From Pseudomonadales bacterium (GTDB lineage Bacteria > Pseudomonadota > Gammaproteobacteria > Pseudomonadales > Moraxellaceae), in the NCBI GenBank assembly GCA_013043915.1, contig JABEVH010000207.1:1-44079 (forward strand): 44,079 nucleotides of DNA, in the 5' to 3' direction. A model generated the notes under the pieces. It saw only the letters and a program-made list of their open reading frames with translations. It made no database searches and was not told where the DNA came from. The position numbers and the translations under genes are program-made. Of this stretch, positions 33,572 to 42,433 are shown piece after piece. Numbering within the stretch: position 1 is the stretch's first letter; each line of letters opens with the position of its first letter.

Positions 33572-33896
33572 GAGGGTCCTCGGCAATAGCCTGCAGCATG
33601 GGCATATCATCCAGCATCTGCAGATCAGCGGGAGAAAGCGAGCTGACAGCAGGTACTGACATAGGCTTAGTGCGTGTGGTTTGTAAGGTCAGTCCCAACA
33701 CCACCAGTCCCATGGCCAGCATACTGCCAGGAAGCCAAACGACAGGGCGATGCCACCAGGCTGGAGTAGCCTTAGCCTGAAGGGCATCCAAACGAGCTTG
33801 TCTCAGGGCGTGGGCGATCGGGGCAGGAACCTCCTGCGAACCTAGCTCCAGGGTTTGACGCAAGGTCTTAGCCAGTTCTTCATCTCGCTGCTTCAT
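33561..33896 (-). CDS. DUF3619 membrane protein, likely anti-sigma-like partner
   Basis: A 111-residue protein with a cytoplasmic N-terminus (about 55 residues: RDEELAKTLRQTLELGSQEVPAPIAHALRQARLDAL), a single membrane segment (about residues 53-70) and a periplasmic tail with LSPADLQMLDDMPML. This is the DUF3619 layout. Genes of this kind follow ECF sigma factor genes, and the topology is that of an anti-sigma factor, but that role is inference. It overlaps the sigma factor gene by four bases (ATGA). Confidence 0.78.
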   Translation of the reverse strand: MKQRDEELAKTLRQTLELGSQEVPAPIAHALRQARLDALQAKATPAWWHRPVVWLPGSMLAMGLVVLGLTLQTTRTKPMSVPAVSSLSPADLQMLDDMPMLQAIAEDPHAS

Positions 33897-34435
33897 GCAG
33901 GTTCTCCCAGGGCAGCACGCAAGCTCTGCATGGCCCGAAAAAGATGAGTTTTAACACTGCCCTCACTGCAACCCATGATATGGGCACAACTGGCAACATC
34001 CAGTCCTTCCCATATACGCAGCATGAAAGCCTGCTGTTGTCTTGTTGGCAAAGCGGCCAAAGCCTGCTCCACCGTAGCCATATCGCGAGCTCGTTCAAGC
34101 AGCAGCGCAGGATTACGGTCAACCGTATCAGGGATATGCTCCAGGATATCCTCAGTGTCTTCATTAGAATCTGCAATTTTACGGAAAAATAGCCAAGAAC
34201 GTTGGCGTGTTTGTTTTCTGTGCCAGTCAAGAATTTTATTTTGTAGGATGCGCATGAATAGTGCAGGCCATTCCGCAGAGGCCTTGTGACGGTAATTTTT
34301 AACCAGGCTGAGCATGGCCTCCTGTACGAGATCTAAAGCCTCAGCGTCTATGCGCGTGGCGATACGCGCCATGTGAAAGGCACGCCTTTCGACGCCGGCT
34401 AAAAACTTCTCCAGCTCACGATCCGGAACTGGCAT
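33893..34435 (-). CDS. ECF-type RNA polymerase sigma factor
   Basis: A 180-residue sigma-70 family protein with region 2 (RIATRIDAEALDLVQEAMLSLVKNY ... WPALFMRILQNKILDWHRKQ) and region 4 (ALAALPTRQQQAFMLRIWEGLDVASCAHIMGCSEGSVKTHLFRAMQSLR), with a variable linker between and no region 3. ATG 34435 has GGAG upstream and starts right at the domain; the frame extends to 34543 without conserved sequence. It heads an operon of sigma factor, DUF3619, small secreted protein, DUF3106 and a barrel protein, a set seen in part in betaproteobacteria. It lies right after the MSHA-type locus on the same strand. Confidence 0.88.
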   Translation of the reverse strand: MPVPDRELEKFLAGVERRAFHMARIATRIDAEALDLVQEAMLSLVKNYRHKASAEWPALFMRILQNKILDWHRKQTRQRSWLFFRKIADSNEDTEDILEHIPDTVDRNPALLLERARDMATVEQALAALPTRQQQAFMLRIWEGLDVASCAHIMGCSEGSVKTHLFRAMQSLRAALGEPA

Positions 34436-34525
34436 AACCGCACTCCACCCGGCAAAATCGCATGCCATGCTACCCATAAAAGTTGATTCCACGCTAACGA
34501 TTACACTCAGTAACGTCGGCGCACC

Positions 34526-34551
34526 CGCTAGCGTTGACAGCAACGCTAGCG
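34526..34551. repeat. Perfect 11-bp inverted repeat across the mshQ stop codon
   Basis: CGCTAGCGTTG (34526-34536) and CAACGCTAGCG (34541-34551) are perfectly complementary around ACAG. The right arm contains the stop codon of the mshQ-like gene (34546-34548), and the hairpin stands between it and the sigma factor operon. No T-run follows on the minus strand, so it is not a textbook terminator. It may stabilise the 3' end, act as an attenuator, or be a protein site. Confidence 0.6.
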
Positions 34552-37500
34552 AAACTGTTCATGCCAGTAAATGATAGGAGCTCTTCCCGGATAAACTCCA
34601 AAACTGGCCATGCCGCCTGGTGTGGTGGCAGATACACCACTGATAGGGAGATTATAAGGATAAATCATCAACCAGGCAGGAGCATTAGGGAATGTCAATT
34701 CTACCGAACCGGTAACATTAGGCGCAGAAAGGTTAATGGAGGTTTGCCCTAAGGATAGTGTTGCTGTATTGGGATTAACGTAGGAGGGGATCGTTGCTCC
34801 CGAGGTCAGTGCCCCTTGAAAATTGACCAGACGGGCCGTGCCAAAATTAGGGTTGCTGGAAGGCGTCAGGTTGAGAGTGGTGCAACTGTCCAGAGTGTTG
34901 GTGATAAAATCACTGTTACCACCGCCCACGGTAGCATAGTACTGTACGGTGACCGGAAGATTTAAGGGCAGTAATTCGGACCCATTGGCGGCAGTAATCC
35001 AGAGCCTGCCATAGCGTTCGCGCGTGCTTCCCAGGCTGACGGCGTCATTGCCCGTACCTGTGCTGGAGAAATTAAATCCCGTCATACCGATGCCGTCGCT
35101 ATCGATCGCATCCAGACCCACCGTGAAGTTATCATAGGTGCCATCAGGGGTTGCCAGCGATGTCAGGGTCAAGTTAGTGTTAAGGGGATTGGTAACACCT
35201 GCTGTCCAGGTATTGCCGCTCAGGCTACCGAGCTGAAGCCTTGAACTTAACGGCGTGGTAGGAGTGCTAACGTTGGCTGCTTTAAAGGTCATGCCGGCAG
35301 CACTACTGCCATTGAGGTTCAGTTTGGCAAAAGCTCCGCTGTAATTGACGGTGGTCATATTGGCCAGATTTTGAGCCACCAGTTGCCAGTTGACCGTCAT
35401 GGGTTGCTGCATATAGGTAAAGCCGCTGCTGCAGGCCGGAATCAGTTGGCTGGAAAGTAGCGCCAGGTGATCCGGTACAAAGCGACCGACATCAGGTGCA
35501 ATGCCTAAGACGGGGGTTGTACTACTGCTGCCCAAATAATTGTTCAGTTGTGCCTGGATGTTGATGATGCCGACATCGCTATAGCTGGCATTGACCAAGG
35601 ATTGGCCACCCGTAAACCCAGTGACCGAGGTAGGGCTTAAGCTACCCACATTGCCTGGACTAGGTAGCATTTGTACCGGAGCGATGTTGACGCTGGTGTT
35701 AAAATGAACAGCGAGCGTATCACCGAGCAAGTTGCTGCCATTGTCGGGAATACCATCATTATTGGTGTCCTGGGAGGCATTCCACAGCACAGCTTGTACA
35801 GCCATGGGAAACATCGAACCGGCTTTGGTAAAGTAAGGGCTGTCATTGGGATTATCTGCATAGGAAAGTGCCGTATCGTTTAAGCCATGGGCTAAACGAT
35901 CGCCAGAGAAGTCGATAGCAAAGCCAAAGGGACGAATCACATAGGTTGAGCTGCTTCCTTGGATCGTGTTACTGCCGCTAGGCAGGGCAGCCGCAAAGCC
36001 GCTACTATTATCCAGCAGGTTCAGCGACCATTGCCCGACATCGCTGGTAGTCACATTGAATGCAGCTGTTCCGGCATTAAATGTCAGACTCAGGTTGTTG
36101 CTGCCCGGAGGTGTGTTAGGCAAGGTTGAGGTCCCTAAAGTTGGATTGCTGCCGCCGGGGTCTGCAGCGCCGCGTGTAATCCATGCTTGCAAATTATAGG
36201 TGCCGCTATATTGCGTTGCGACGCTGCATAGAGCCCCTGAAACGCCATTACGCGTATAAAGCTGCACTTGCATGGGCTCTGACCGTCCCGCCACTAAAAC
36301 ATTACTTAGCTTATCGCTGGCATTAAGTGCGGGGTCATTGAGTGTGATGACAAACGCATTATTACTGAAGTTGATCGTGTTGCTTAGTCCATTGGTTGGG
36401 CCAGAAGTTCCACTCACCTGCAGGGAGTCAGCGTGTACATCGCTTAACTGTAAGGTCACGCTACCGTTGTCAGCTGCCGCAAAGCTGTAGGTAGCGCTAC
36501 CTGTATCACTACCCTGGTTTGTTAAAATGCCCTGGCCTGTCCCCAGTATCCAGGTTCCATGGTGGCTGCTGGTACCGAGTTGAACACTGCCTGTATAGGT
36601 GGTGACGATTTGGCCACTGGCATCGACTGCACTTAAGGTAACCGCTTGTGGTGTGCATGTACTAGCGTTGCTACTTGAAGTCATCTGCAGATTAGCCAGC
36701 TGATTAGCTGCGCAATAAAACAGACTGCTGGCGGGCACGGTACTGGTACCATGAGAGTTGGTCCATGCCATTTCCATGACCGACTGTCCCGGTCCCTGAA
36801 AGTAATTCAGGTGTACGGGATAATACTGATTCTTGAGCAGATGAATGGGCGATGAGCTTGTTGGCGTGGATGATTGCAGTACCCATTGGTTGATGATGGT
36901 ATTGCCTGCCAATTGCATCTGATTGCCATCATCGCTGATGACGGTAAAGGTATAGTCATCTGTGGTCGGAGCCATGATATAACCATCCCACTCTACCGAG
37001 AAATTGGTGGTGGGTATTCCGGAGACTGGCCAAGTTGTTCCTGTGTTAATCAGGCTTGGAAAATAAATCAGGGAGTCTACACGGTCGATTTCATTGCCGG
37101 TAAAAAAAGCATTGACTTGACCGTTTTGATTAAAATAACGCCCCAATAACCCAGGAGCCAACGCAGATCCTGCTTGAGGGGTTAGACTGGTTACAGTGTT
37201 ATTTGCGATAGTAAAACCACTGCTGGATTTAACATTATTGATGGTGACGGTGTAGGTCACGCCTGCGGTCATGGCTTTATTGGTGGTCAGCAACACACTG
37301 TTTGGATTGCTGGGGTTAATAATGGCCCCTGAAATATTGATACCGTTACTGCCGTTGATGGCATAGTTATGGGTGCGAGTGGCTGTGTTGGGATCCATGG
37401 CTGAAGAGAAATCAACCTCAATCTGATTGAGCGAGCCACAAGGTTGAGATGTTGAAGTAACCACCGGAGCTTGCAGGGAAAACAAATACGTTTGAGGGAT

Positions 37501-38052
37501 AATTTGGTAACTCGGCATGGTTTGATCTTTCCAATAGAGCTGGGCAGAGGCATAACCATAATTTTGAAAATAGTTCATCTGGATGTTGTAGTAACCTGCC
37601 GCGGGGACCCGGTAGGGATTAAGTTGGCCCTGATCTAGGGTGGCCGCCTGTAATTGCCATGCGCTCACGATCAAGTTGTTGGGGTCACTGAATCCTAAGC
37701 CGGAGAGATTTATCCAAAGTTTGGCACCATCATCAGTTTGTGTCGCAAACTTCCACAATCCGCCATGCGGGATATAAACAGCGCCTGTCCATACCGCTGC
37801 AAACTGGGCTTGTTGTACGGAGGGGCCTGGAGTAGAGGTACCACTCCAATTAAAATTGATGGTAGGGTCGGTGCGGCTTAAGGTTAATGAGCCCCCTGCA
37901 GGGGGCGTATAGCCTAAGGGGTCAGTAGGATAATTGTAGTACTGACCATAAAGGCCATCACCGGTGACCGTCGGTGGAAAAGCTGTTGGAAAGCCAGCCC
38001 ATGCTACTTCGTTCAGCAGCAAGAAGCAGACTGCCAAAATTTTCATAGCCAT
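34546..38052 (-). CDS. mshQ: MshQ-like giant surface protein with two PA14 domains and DUF6701
   Basis: An 1168-residue exported protein with signal peptide MAMKILAVCFLLLNEVAWA. Residues about 33-188 form a PA14 domain (GLYGQYY, WKFATQTDDGAKLWI, YYNIQMNYFQ). About 195-290 is an Ig-like region. About 300-447 is a second PA14 domain (GLLGRYFNQN, YTFTVISDDGNQMQL, YYPVHLNYFQGPG). The C-terminal half matches the DUF6701 region of MshQ, including DVGRFVPDHLALL, RERYGRLWITAANGSELLPLNLPVTVQYYA and the end FGVYPGRAPIIYWHEQFR. It is last in the pilus locus, as in Vibrio and Shewanella. It overlaps mshP by 10 bases. PA14 domains often bind sugars, so a role in adhesion at the pilus or surface is likely. 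Confidence 0.83.
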   Translation of the reverse strand: MAMKILAVCFLLLNEVAWAGFPTAFPPTVTGDGLYGQYYNYPTDPLGYTPPAGGSLTLSRTDPTINFNWSGTSTPGPSVQQAQFAAVWTGAVYIPHGGLWKFATQTDDGAKLWINLSGLGFSDPNNLIVSAWQLQAATLDQGQLNPYRVPAAGYYNIQMNYFQNYGYASAQLYWKDQTMPSYQIIPQTYLFSLQAPVVTSTSQPCGSLNQIEVDFSSAMDPNTATRTHNYAINGSNGINISGAIINPSNPNSVLLTTNKAMTAGVTYTVTINNVKSSSGFTIANNTVTSLTPQAGSALAPGLLGRYFNQNGQVNAFFTGNEIDRVDSLIYFPSLINTGTTWPVSGIPTTNFSVEWDGYIMAPTTDDYTFTVISDDGNQMQLAGNTIINQWVLQSSTPTSSSPIHLLKNQYYPVHLNYFQGPGQSVMEMAWTNSHGTSTVPASSLFYCAANQLANLQMTSSSNASTCTPQAVTLSAVDASGQIVTTYTGSVQLGTSSHHGTWILGTGQGILTNQGSDTGSATYSFAAADNGSVTLQLSDVHADSLQVSGTSGPTNGLSNTINFSNNAFVITLNDPALNASDKLSNVLVAGRSEPMQVQLYTRNGVSGALCSVATQYSGTYNLQAWITRGAADPGGSNPTLGTSTLPNTPPGSNNLSLTFNAGTAAFNVTTSDVGQWSLNLLDNSSGFAAALPSGSNTIQGSSSTYVIRPFGFAIDFSGDRLAHGLNDTALSYADNPNDSPYFTKAGSMFPMAVQAVLWNASQDTNNDGIPDNGSNLLGDTLAVHFNTSVNIAPVQMLPSPGNVGSLSPTSVTGFTGGQSLVNASYSDVGIINIQAQLNNYLGSSSTTPVLGIAPDVGRFVPDHLALLSSQLIPACSSGFTYMQQPMTVNWQLVAQNLANMTTVNYSGAFAKLNLNGSSAAGMTFKAANVSTPTTPLSSRLQLGSLSGNTWTAGVTNPLNTNLTLTSLATPDGTYDNFTVGLDAIDSDGIGMTGFNFSSTGTGNDAVSLGSTRERYGRLWITAANGSELLPLNLPVTVQYYATVGGGNSDFITNTLDSCTTLNLTPSSNPNFGTARLVNFQGALTSGATIPSYVNPNTATLSLGQTSINLSAPNVTGSVELTFPNAPAWLMIYPYNLPISGVSATTPGGMASFGVYPGRAPIIYWHEQFR

Positions 38053-38456
38053 ACCGAAGTTTCCAATTCTCGAGAGACCATATCGGGTTGTCCGACGGTT
38101 CCAGACATTGCCCTTGCCGTCAGCATATACCAGGTATGATTAATACCACCCTCATTGATAGGGCCGACTGCCTGGCAGGTCAGTTTAACGGTAAATCCCG
38201 CTAAAGTACCGTCAGTCAAGATCAAGCTGGTCGAGTTGCAACTAGAACTATGGACCAGCTGATAAATTTCCCAGTCGAGCCCAGATTGGGCTGCTGCTAG
38301 GGCTCGTGTATGAAGAATCTGATGACTGCTGGTCTGGGTGCTTAGTGAAACCCATTGCACCAGCAAGGCAATGGTACTGGCAATAACAATAACAATAAAA
38401 ATAGCAAAGACTAGGGCAACCCCGCGTTGGCGCGATTTAAATGCCATTGGGGACAT
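38043..38456 (-). CDS. mshP: MshP-like minor pilus protein
   Basis: A protein of about 137 residues with a short basic leader, then RQRGVALVFAIFIVIVIASTIALLVQWVSLSTQTS, a type IV pilin-like or PilX-like N-terminal helix lacking Glu5, followed by LHTRALAAAQSGLDWEIYQL, the conserved (A)-A-x-A-A-x-(S/A)-G-(L)-(E/D)-W pattern of MshP/PilX proteins. ATG 38456 or 38447 are possible starts, both overlapping the end of mshO by less than 20 bases. It is placed between mshO and mshQ as in Vibrio. Confidence 0.78.
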   Translation of the reverse strand: MSPMAFKSRQRGVALVFAIFIVIVIASTIALLVQWVSLSTQTSSHQILHTRALAAAQSGLDWEIYQLVHSSSCNSTSLILTDGTLAGFTVKLTCQAVGPINEGGINHTWYMLTARAMSGTVGQPDMVSRELETSVWL

Positions 38457-39240
38457 TGCCCTGCTCCAACAGTTGAATGGTTTCGCCATTAGCACTTAAG
38501 GTTAACTGTAGACTGATCACACCAGCACGTGTTGCTGTACCGGGCTGGTAAGTGAAAGTACAGGCGGTCACATCATCGCTGACCAGCGTAAATCTGGCAC
38601 CGGCAGGAGGAGAGGCAGCGACTGGTTGCAGCGCGTATTGGTCATAGCGCCAGAGTTGATTGTTTTTACACAGGTAGCTAATGGGGGTGTCGATCAGATA
38701 AAAGCGCTGAGTAGGCGATGGGTAAGGAAACTGATGCGCGCTGGATAATTTAACCAGACTCTCAGGTACCCCCGGTATACTGGTGATGCCCGTGTTAGTT
38801 GGGGTGACAACAGCATCACCCGCATAGGCATCAGCCCCAGGTTGACCGGTATGATAAATGACCAGTTGTGTTCCGGCCGTTGGATTAGGCAAGGAGCCTG
38901 CTACTTGAAAGCTATTATCAGGCTGTGTGAAATCCAGGGTGTCTGACCCGGCCAGGTTGGAAGCCACGGCTCGGTAACGGCCGGCGTTTTCTACATGGAT
39001 CATCTCAAAGGCCGTGCCGGCAGCATTGACACGCAGGCTGTTGGGAAGCGCCTGGTGCACATCACGCAGCATCAAGAAAAAATCATCATCGGCCAGCGCC
39101 ACGAGCATGGCGCGTTCCTTGCCCGATTGGTAAGCCGTAAAGGGGTGAGCCGCCAGGGGTGCCAGCACCGCCACGATGATGCCCATCAACACCATGGCAA
39201 TGATCAACTCCACCAGGGTAAAGCCACGTGAATTGTGCAT
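38437..39240 (-). CDS. mshO: MshO-like minor pilin
   Basis: A 267-residue prepilin-like protein. The leader is MHNSRG followed by FTLVELIIAMVLMGIIVAVLAPLAA, with class III cleavage after Gly6 and Glu5 of the mature chain, needed for assembly. The globular domain contains DDDFFLMLRDVHQALPNSLRV and a Cys pair near the end (YLCKNNQLWRYD, DDVTACTFTYQPG) typical of MshO. It overlaps mshP and lies three bases after the mshD stop. Confidence 0.83.
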   Translation of the reverse strand: MHNSRGFTLVELIIAMVLMGIIVAVLAPLAAHPFTAYQSGKERAMLVALADDDFFLMLRDVHQALPNSLRVNAAGTAFEMIHVENAGRYRAVASNLAGSDTLDFTQPDNSFQVAGSLPNPTAGTQLVIYHTGQPGADAYAGDAVVTPTNTGITSIPGVPESLVKLSSAHQFPYPSPTQRFYLIDTPISYLCKNNQLWRYDQYALQPVAASPPAGARFTLVSDDVTACTFTYQPGTATRAGVISLQLTLSANGETIQLLEQGNVPNGI

Positions 39241-39243
39241 GGC

Positions 39244-39720
39244 TCAGTACCTCGTACGCATGGCAGTCAGGGCATAACTCTGGCCGGTGGTGGGGAATGA
39301 TACCGTGATGTCGACACGTAACACATCGGCTGCCGAAATGCCTTGCCATGAGGTGGCAGGATTGGCAACGGTCACTTTGATGTTATAAGACCCCAATCCA
39401 GCTACAGCATTACCGTATTGATCATGAGCCCCGGCATCGGAAAGGCCGTTATAATCGCTGATATTGTTCATGGATGCGCGAGGTTCAACCGGGCCGCTAC
39501 ATGCCGGGGCAGTTGCCGCCAGCCCAGGATCAACAAAGGCCTTGGAGGTGATTTCTTCCATATAGGCACTGGCGATGGCCGCAGCCTGTTCGCTGATCAG
39601 GGGGTCTGAGGAATGACCATTGATCGCTCCCATGGCGATGTACAAGGCACCCGCAGCGATGCCGATAATGACGATGGCAATCACCAGCTCAATGAGGGTA
39701 ACCCCACGTTCAGTCGACAT
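39244..39720 (-). CDS. mshD: MshD-like minor pilin
   Basis: A 158-residue prepilin. Class III leader MSTERG, then VTLIELVIAIVIIGIAAGALYIAM, with the conserved Glu5. The C-terminal part has DPLISEQAAAIASAYMEEITSKAFVDP, the usual region after the helix in MshD/PilV-like proteins, and VTLRV-like strands near the end (ADVLRVDITVSFPTTG). It overlaps the end of mshC by 11 bases. Minor pilins of this class prime or cap pilus assembly. Confidence 0.83.
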   Translation of the reverse strand: MSTERGVTLIELVIAIVIIGIAAGALYIAMGAINGHSSDPLISEQAAAIASAYMEEITSKAFVDPGLAATAPACSGPVEPRASMNNISDYNGLSDAGAHDQYGNAVAGLGSYNIKVTVANPATSWQGISAADVLRVDITVSFPTTGQSYALTAMRTRY

Positions 39721-40210
39721 AGCCGGACAAGCCGTAAAAGGTAAAGGTTGTGGTCCCTGAACTACCGGTGGCCGTCAACGTCTGGTTGTTAACGCTGGCA
39801 CTGTTCCAGTTGGGACTGTGTATCGTGCCGTCAGGAGCAAATACCACCGTGCCCATTAAACCTGACAAACTCAGTCCCGAAGGCGCTGTGTCAGAAAGCG
39901 TGGTCCCATCCATAGTAAAAGGGTTGGCTAAAGGGGTGCTGAACGTCGGAGGTGTTGGCGAGGTCAGGCAACCGCTATCGGTGCTGAGGGTATAAGACGT
40001 GCTGGTCAAGTTCATTTGCACGTCACAACCACTGGTGACGGCATAATCATGCGCGTAACGGGCTGCATTAAGCAGCCCCTCTTCAAAACGGTTCTCATCA
40101 AACGTAGATTTTGAAAAGAACCGTGGACCAACAATAGCCGACAAGACCCCAATGATAACCATGACCACGATCAGCTCAATCAAGGTGTATCCAAAACATG
40201 GCCTGACCAT
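39710..40210 (-). CDS. mshC: MshC-like minor pilin
   Basis: A protein of about 166 residues. From ATG 40210 the leader MVRPCFG is short and basic, followed by YTLIELIVVMVIIGVLSAIVGPRFF. Tyr at mature position 1 replaces the usual Phe/Met, though Gly and Glu5 are kept. The body has RFEEGLLNAARYAHDYAVTSGCDVQMNL, as in MshC/GspH-like pilins. A GTG at 40237 overlapping mshA is an alternative start but would give an acidic, longer leader. Position between mshA and mshD matches the MSHA locus. Confidence 0.8.
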   Translation of the reverse strand: MVRPCFGYTLIELIVVMVIIGVLSAIVGPRFFSKSTFDENRFEEGLLNAARYAHDYAVTSGCDVQMNLTSTSYTLSTDSGCLTSPTPPTFSTPLANPFTMDGTTLSDTAPSGLSLSGLMGTVVFAPDGTIHSPNWNSASVNNQTLTATGSSGTTTFTFYGLSGYVD

Positions 40211-40230
40211 GAGACAAAGAGTATCCTGGC

Positions 40231-40677
40231 TCAGCACCCTGCGGCTATAGATGTTAAAGGTATGGTTCCGAGAATTGCAGCGACGGTTGCCGTGGCTGGC
40301 GTATAACCAAATGAACAGGTTGCTTTAGCTGCATTAATTGGGGTAACGGTAGCCCCAATGGTATAGTCATTAACACTTAGCTGTGCAGCAAGCGCCAAAC
40401 TTGCCATATTAGTTGGGTAGTAATTGGCGACGGGGATAGGTGTGCCTTCCAAGGTGACTGTACCGTTTCCGCCTGGGAGATTCGGAGTAACCAGTGCGGT
40501 ACTGTGTACGATGGCCAGGGCTGATGCAGCGGCGCCATGCGCTCCTTGCAGGGAAGCATAGCGGGCTTCCTGTCCCAGATTGGCAAACCTTGGCAAGGCC
40601 ACCGCAGCTAAAATACCGATGATGACAATCACCATGACCAGTTCGATCAGGGTAAAACCGCTTTGTTGTGATTTCAT
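40231..40677 (-). CDS. mshA: Major pilin MshA-like
   Basis: A 148-residue type IVa-like pilin. Leader MKSQQSG, then FTLIELVMVIVIIGILAAVALPRFANLGQEARYASLQGAHGAAASAL, nearly the archetype of MshA and related pilins, with Gly-1 and Glu5. The C-terminal Cys pair is in ATCSFGYT and the final residue (AAGC), enclosing the D-region as in MSHA pilin. GGAG precedes ATG 40677 by eight bases. The MSHA pilus mediates attachment and biofilm formation in Vibrio and Shewanella. Confidence 0.87.
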   Translation of the reverse strand: MKSQQSGFTLIELVMVIVIIGILAAVALPRFANLGQEARYASLQGAHGAAASALAIVHSTALVTPNLPGGNGTVTLEGTPIPVANYYPTNMASLALAAQLSVNDYTIGATVTPINAAKATCSFGYTPATATVAAILGTIPLTSIAAGC

Positions 40678-40697
40678 GGATAAATCTCCGCTCTGTT

Positions 40698-41237
40698 TCA
40701 ATGAATAACTGTGGTTAAATTTGCAGTACCCACTTGATAAATAAGTAGCCGCGTGTGGGTGTCGCTATCCATGCTCTGGTAACGGTAGATACATAATCCA
40801 GGCGCAGGGTGGGTTGCCAAAAAATCGGCATCGCCTTCAGGGTCAGTGGTGATAGTGACATCACTATCCTGCATCAGGGCTTGCCAGATTCTAAGACACG
40901 CATGCAACCCACTACTTCGGGCTGCATCGTTCGTCCCTTCAGGCCAGCCTACAGCACTGAGCCTGACCTTGCCTTCGCCGGGAATTCCTTGCGTAGGCAC
41001 GTCCTGCTGGTTATGAATACGCCATTCTTCATGAAGTATAGACATGGATTGTAAAAATGCCTGTCCAGCCAAGCGTACTTTGCTGTCACGTAGGTGGCTG
41101 ATCAGATGGCCAAAAGCGGGGAGTATACTGACCAGCAAAACAGCGATGACCATGAGGACGACCACATTTTCCAGGGCGGTAGCTCCCTGTGGTCGGTAGG
41201 TACTCAATGGTGCAGCATCACGGAGCTTAAGTTCCAT
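40698..41237 (-). CDS. Pilin-like MSHA protein in the MshF/MshB position
   Basis: A 179-residue protein with one N-terminal membrane segment, ALENVVVLMVIAVLLVSILPAFGHLISHL. It has an N-terminal Glu in the helix (ATALENVVV) but no clear Gly cleavage site of the prepilin type. The rest has QAFLQSMSILHEEWRIHNQQ and GEGKVRLSAVGWPEGTNDAARSSG, then ACLRIWQALMQDSD and LCIYRYQSM, which fits MshF-type proteins better than a true pilin. In the standard locus the genes between mshG and mshA are mshF and mshB; only one is present here. It overlaps the mshG end by 34 bases. Confidence 0.6.
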   Translation of the reverse strand: MELKLRDAAPLSTYRPQGATALENVVVLMVIAVLLVSILPAFGHLISHLRDSKVRLAGQAFLQSMSILHEEWRIHNQQDVPTQGIPGEGKVRLSAVGWPEGTNDAARSSGLHACLRIWQALMQDSDVTITTDPEGDADFLATHPAPGLCIYRYQSMDSDTHTRLLIYQVGTANLTTVIH

Positions 41238-42430
41238 AGCGGCAGGAATACCCCTAAGGCCAGTACAAGAACGATAGCACCCACACCCAGTAATAGTAGG
41301 GGTTCGATGCGATCGGTCAGTTGTTTGAGGTCGTAGTCCACTTCTTCATCGTAAAAAGTTGAGACCTCGGTCAGCATGTCTTCCAACGTTCCGGACTCTT
41401 CACCCACCATCAGCATTTGCAGCACCAAGGGTGAGAACATGCCGGTGGCCGTAGCGGTTCGGGTGATGGTGTCACCGCGTTCAATCTGATCAGCCATGCC
41501 GCGTATGGCAGCGCCTATATAGTCGTTATCCACCGCACGAGAGATCACTTGCAAAGCTTGTATGACGGGTATGCCTGATCGCATCATCATGGCAAAAGAT
41601 CGCGCAAAGCGACTGAGCATGATGCGTTCAAAGATGCTGCCGACCAAGGGTATGCGTAGCTTGAAACGGTCCCACTGGTAGCGTCCTAGCGGGGTCTGGA
41701 TATGTCGACGTAGCAGGATAAAGCCTGCCACACAAACCAAGGCGACTAACCAGCCGTCATGTATCATGAAATGTGAGCTGGCAACGAGAATGCGGGTTGG
41801 TAGGGGTAGCTGGGCATGCAGTTTGGCAAAGACACTGGCAAAGGCTGGGATCACAAAAAAATTGATGATCCCTAAAGCGATGATGAGGGCGATGATAACG
41901 AAAGTAGGGTAACGGGTTGCCTGCTGGATGCGCTTACGTGTATCGCGTTCCCGATCAAGGTGTCGCGCCAGCTCGATAAAGGACTCTTCTAAGCGTCCGG
42001 TGTTCTCTCCTACCCGAATCATGTTGACGAACAAGGGAGAAAAGGACTCAGGATGTTGCCCCAGTGCCTGGGTTAAATCCTGTCCTGACTGCAGCTGGCG
42101 AACAGAGTCGCTGAGGTGCTCACGTAGGGTGGTTGAACGACTGGAACCCGCTAGCGTGGTCAGTGCGCGCACAATCGGGACACCAGCCTTGGTCAGGGCA
42201 TGCATTTGTCGACAGAATAAAATCAGATCTTCGGTTGAGGGAGGTTTACGGCTGAGCCACGTATTGATCTGCTCTAGGATATCGCTTCCAGACGCTTCTT
42301 CCGTGATACGCAGCGGGATGATCTGACGTTGGCTAAGGAGTCGGGCGGCGGCTCCAGAATGGCTGGCTTCCAGGTTGCCTTGCACCCGTGTACCTTGCGC
42401 GTTTCGCCCTTCATAGCGAAATTTTGACAT
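41204..42430 (-). CDS. mshG: Pilus inner-membrane platform protein MshG (PilC/GspF family)
   Basis: A 408-residue polytopic protein of the GspF/PilC family, the inner-membrane platform for pilus assembly. It starts FRYEGRNAQGTRVQGNLEASHSGAAARLL, then has two cytoplasmic GspF domains, each with the helical pattern RQMHALTKAGVPIVRALTTLA and RSFAMMMRSGIPVIQALQVIS, separated and ended by membrane segments. MVRVGENTGRLEE-like (VNMIRVGENTGRLEESF) and QMLMVGEESGTLEDML are the typical G-E-x-(T/S)-G motifs. It starts three bases after the ATPase gene stop. Confidence 0.88.
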   Translation of the reverse strand: MSKFRYEGRNAQGTRVQGNLEASHSGAAARLLSQRQIIPLRITEEASGSDILEQINTWLSRKPPSTEDLILFCRQMHALTKAGVPIVRALTTLAGSSRSTTLREHLSDSVRQLQSGQDLTQALGQHPESFSPLFVNMIRVGENTGRLEESFIELARHLDRERDTRKRIQQATRYPTFVIIALIIALGIINFFVIPAFASVFAKLHAQLPLPTRILVASSHFMIHDGWLVALVCVAGFILLRRHIQTPLGRYQWDRFKLRIPLVGSIFERIMLSRFARSFAMMMRSGIPVIQALQVISRAVDNDYIGAAIRGMADQIERGDTITRTATATGMFSPLVLQMLMVGEESGTLEDMLTEVSTFYDEEVDYDLKQLTDRIEPLLLLGVGAIVLVLALGVFLPLWNLSSVMLHH

Positions 42431-42433
42431 GGC

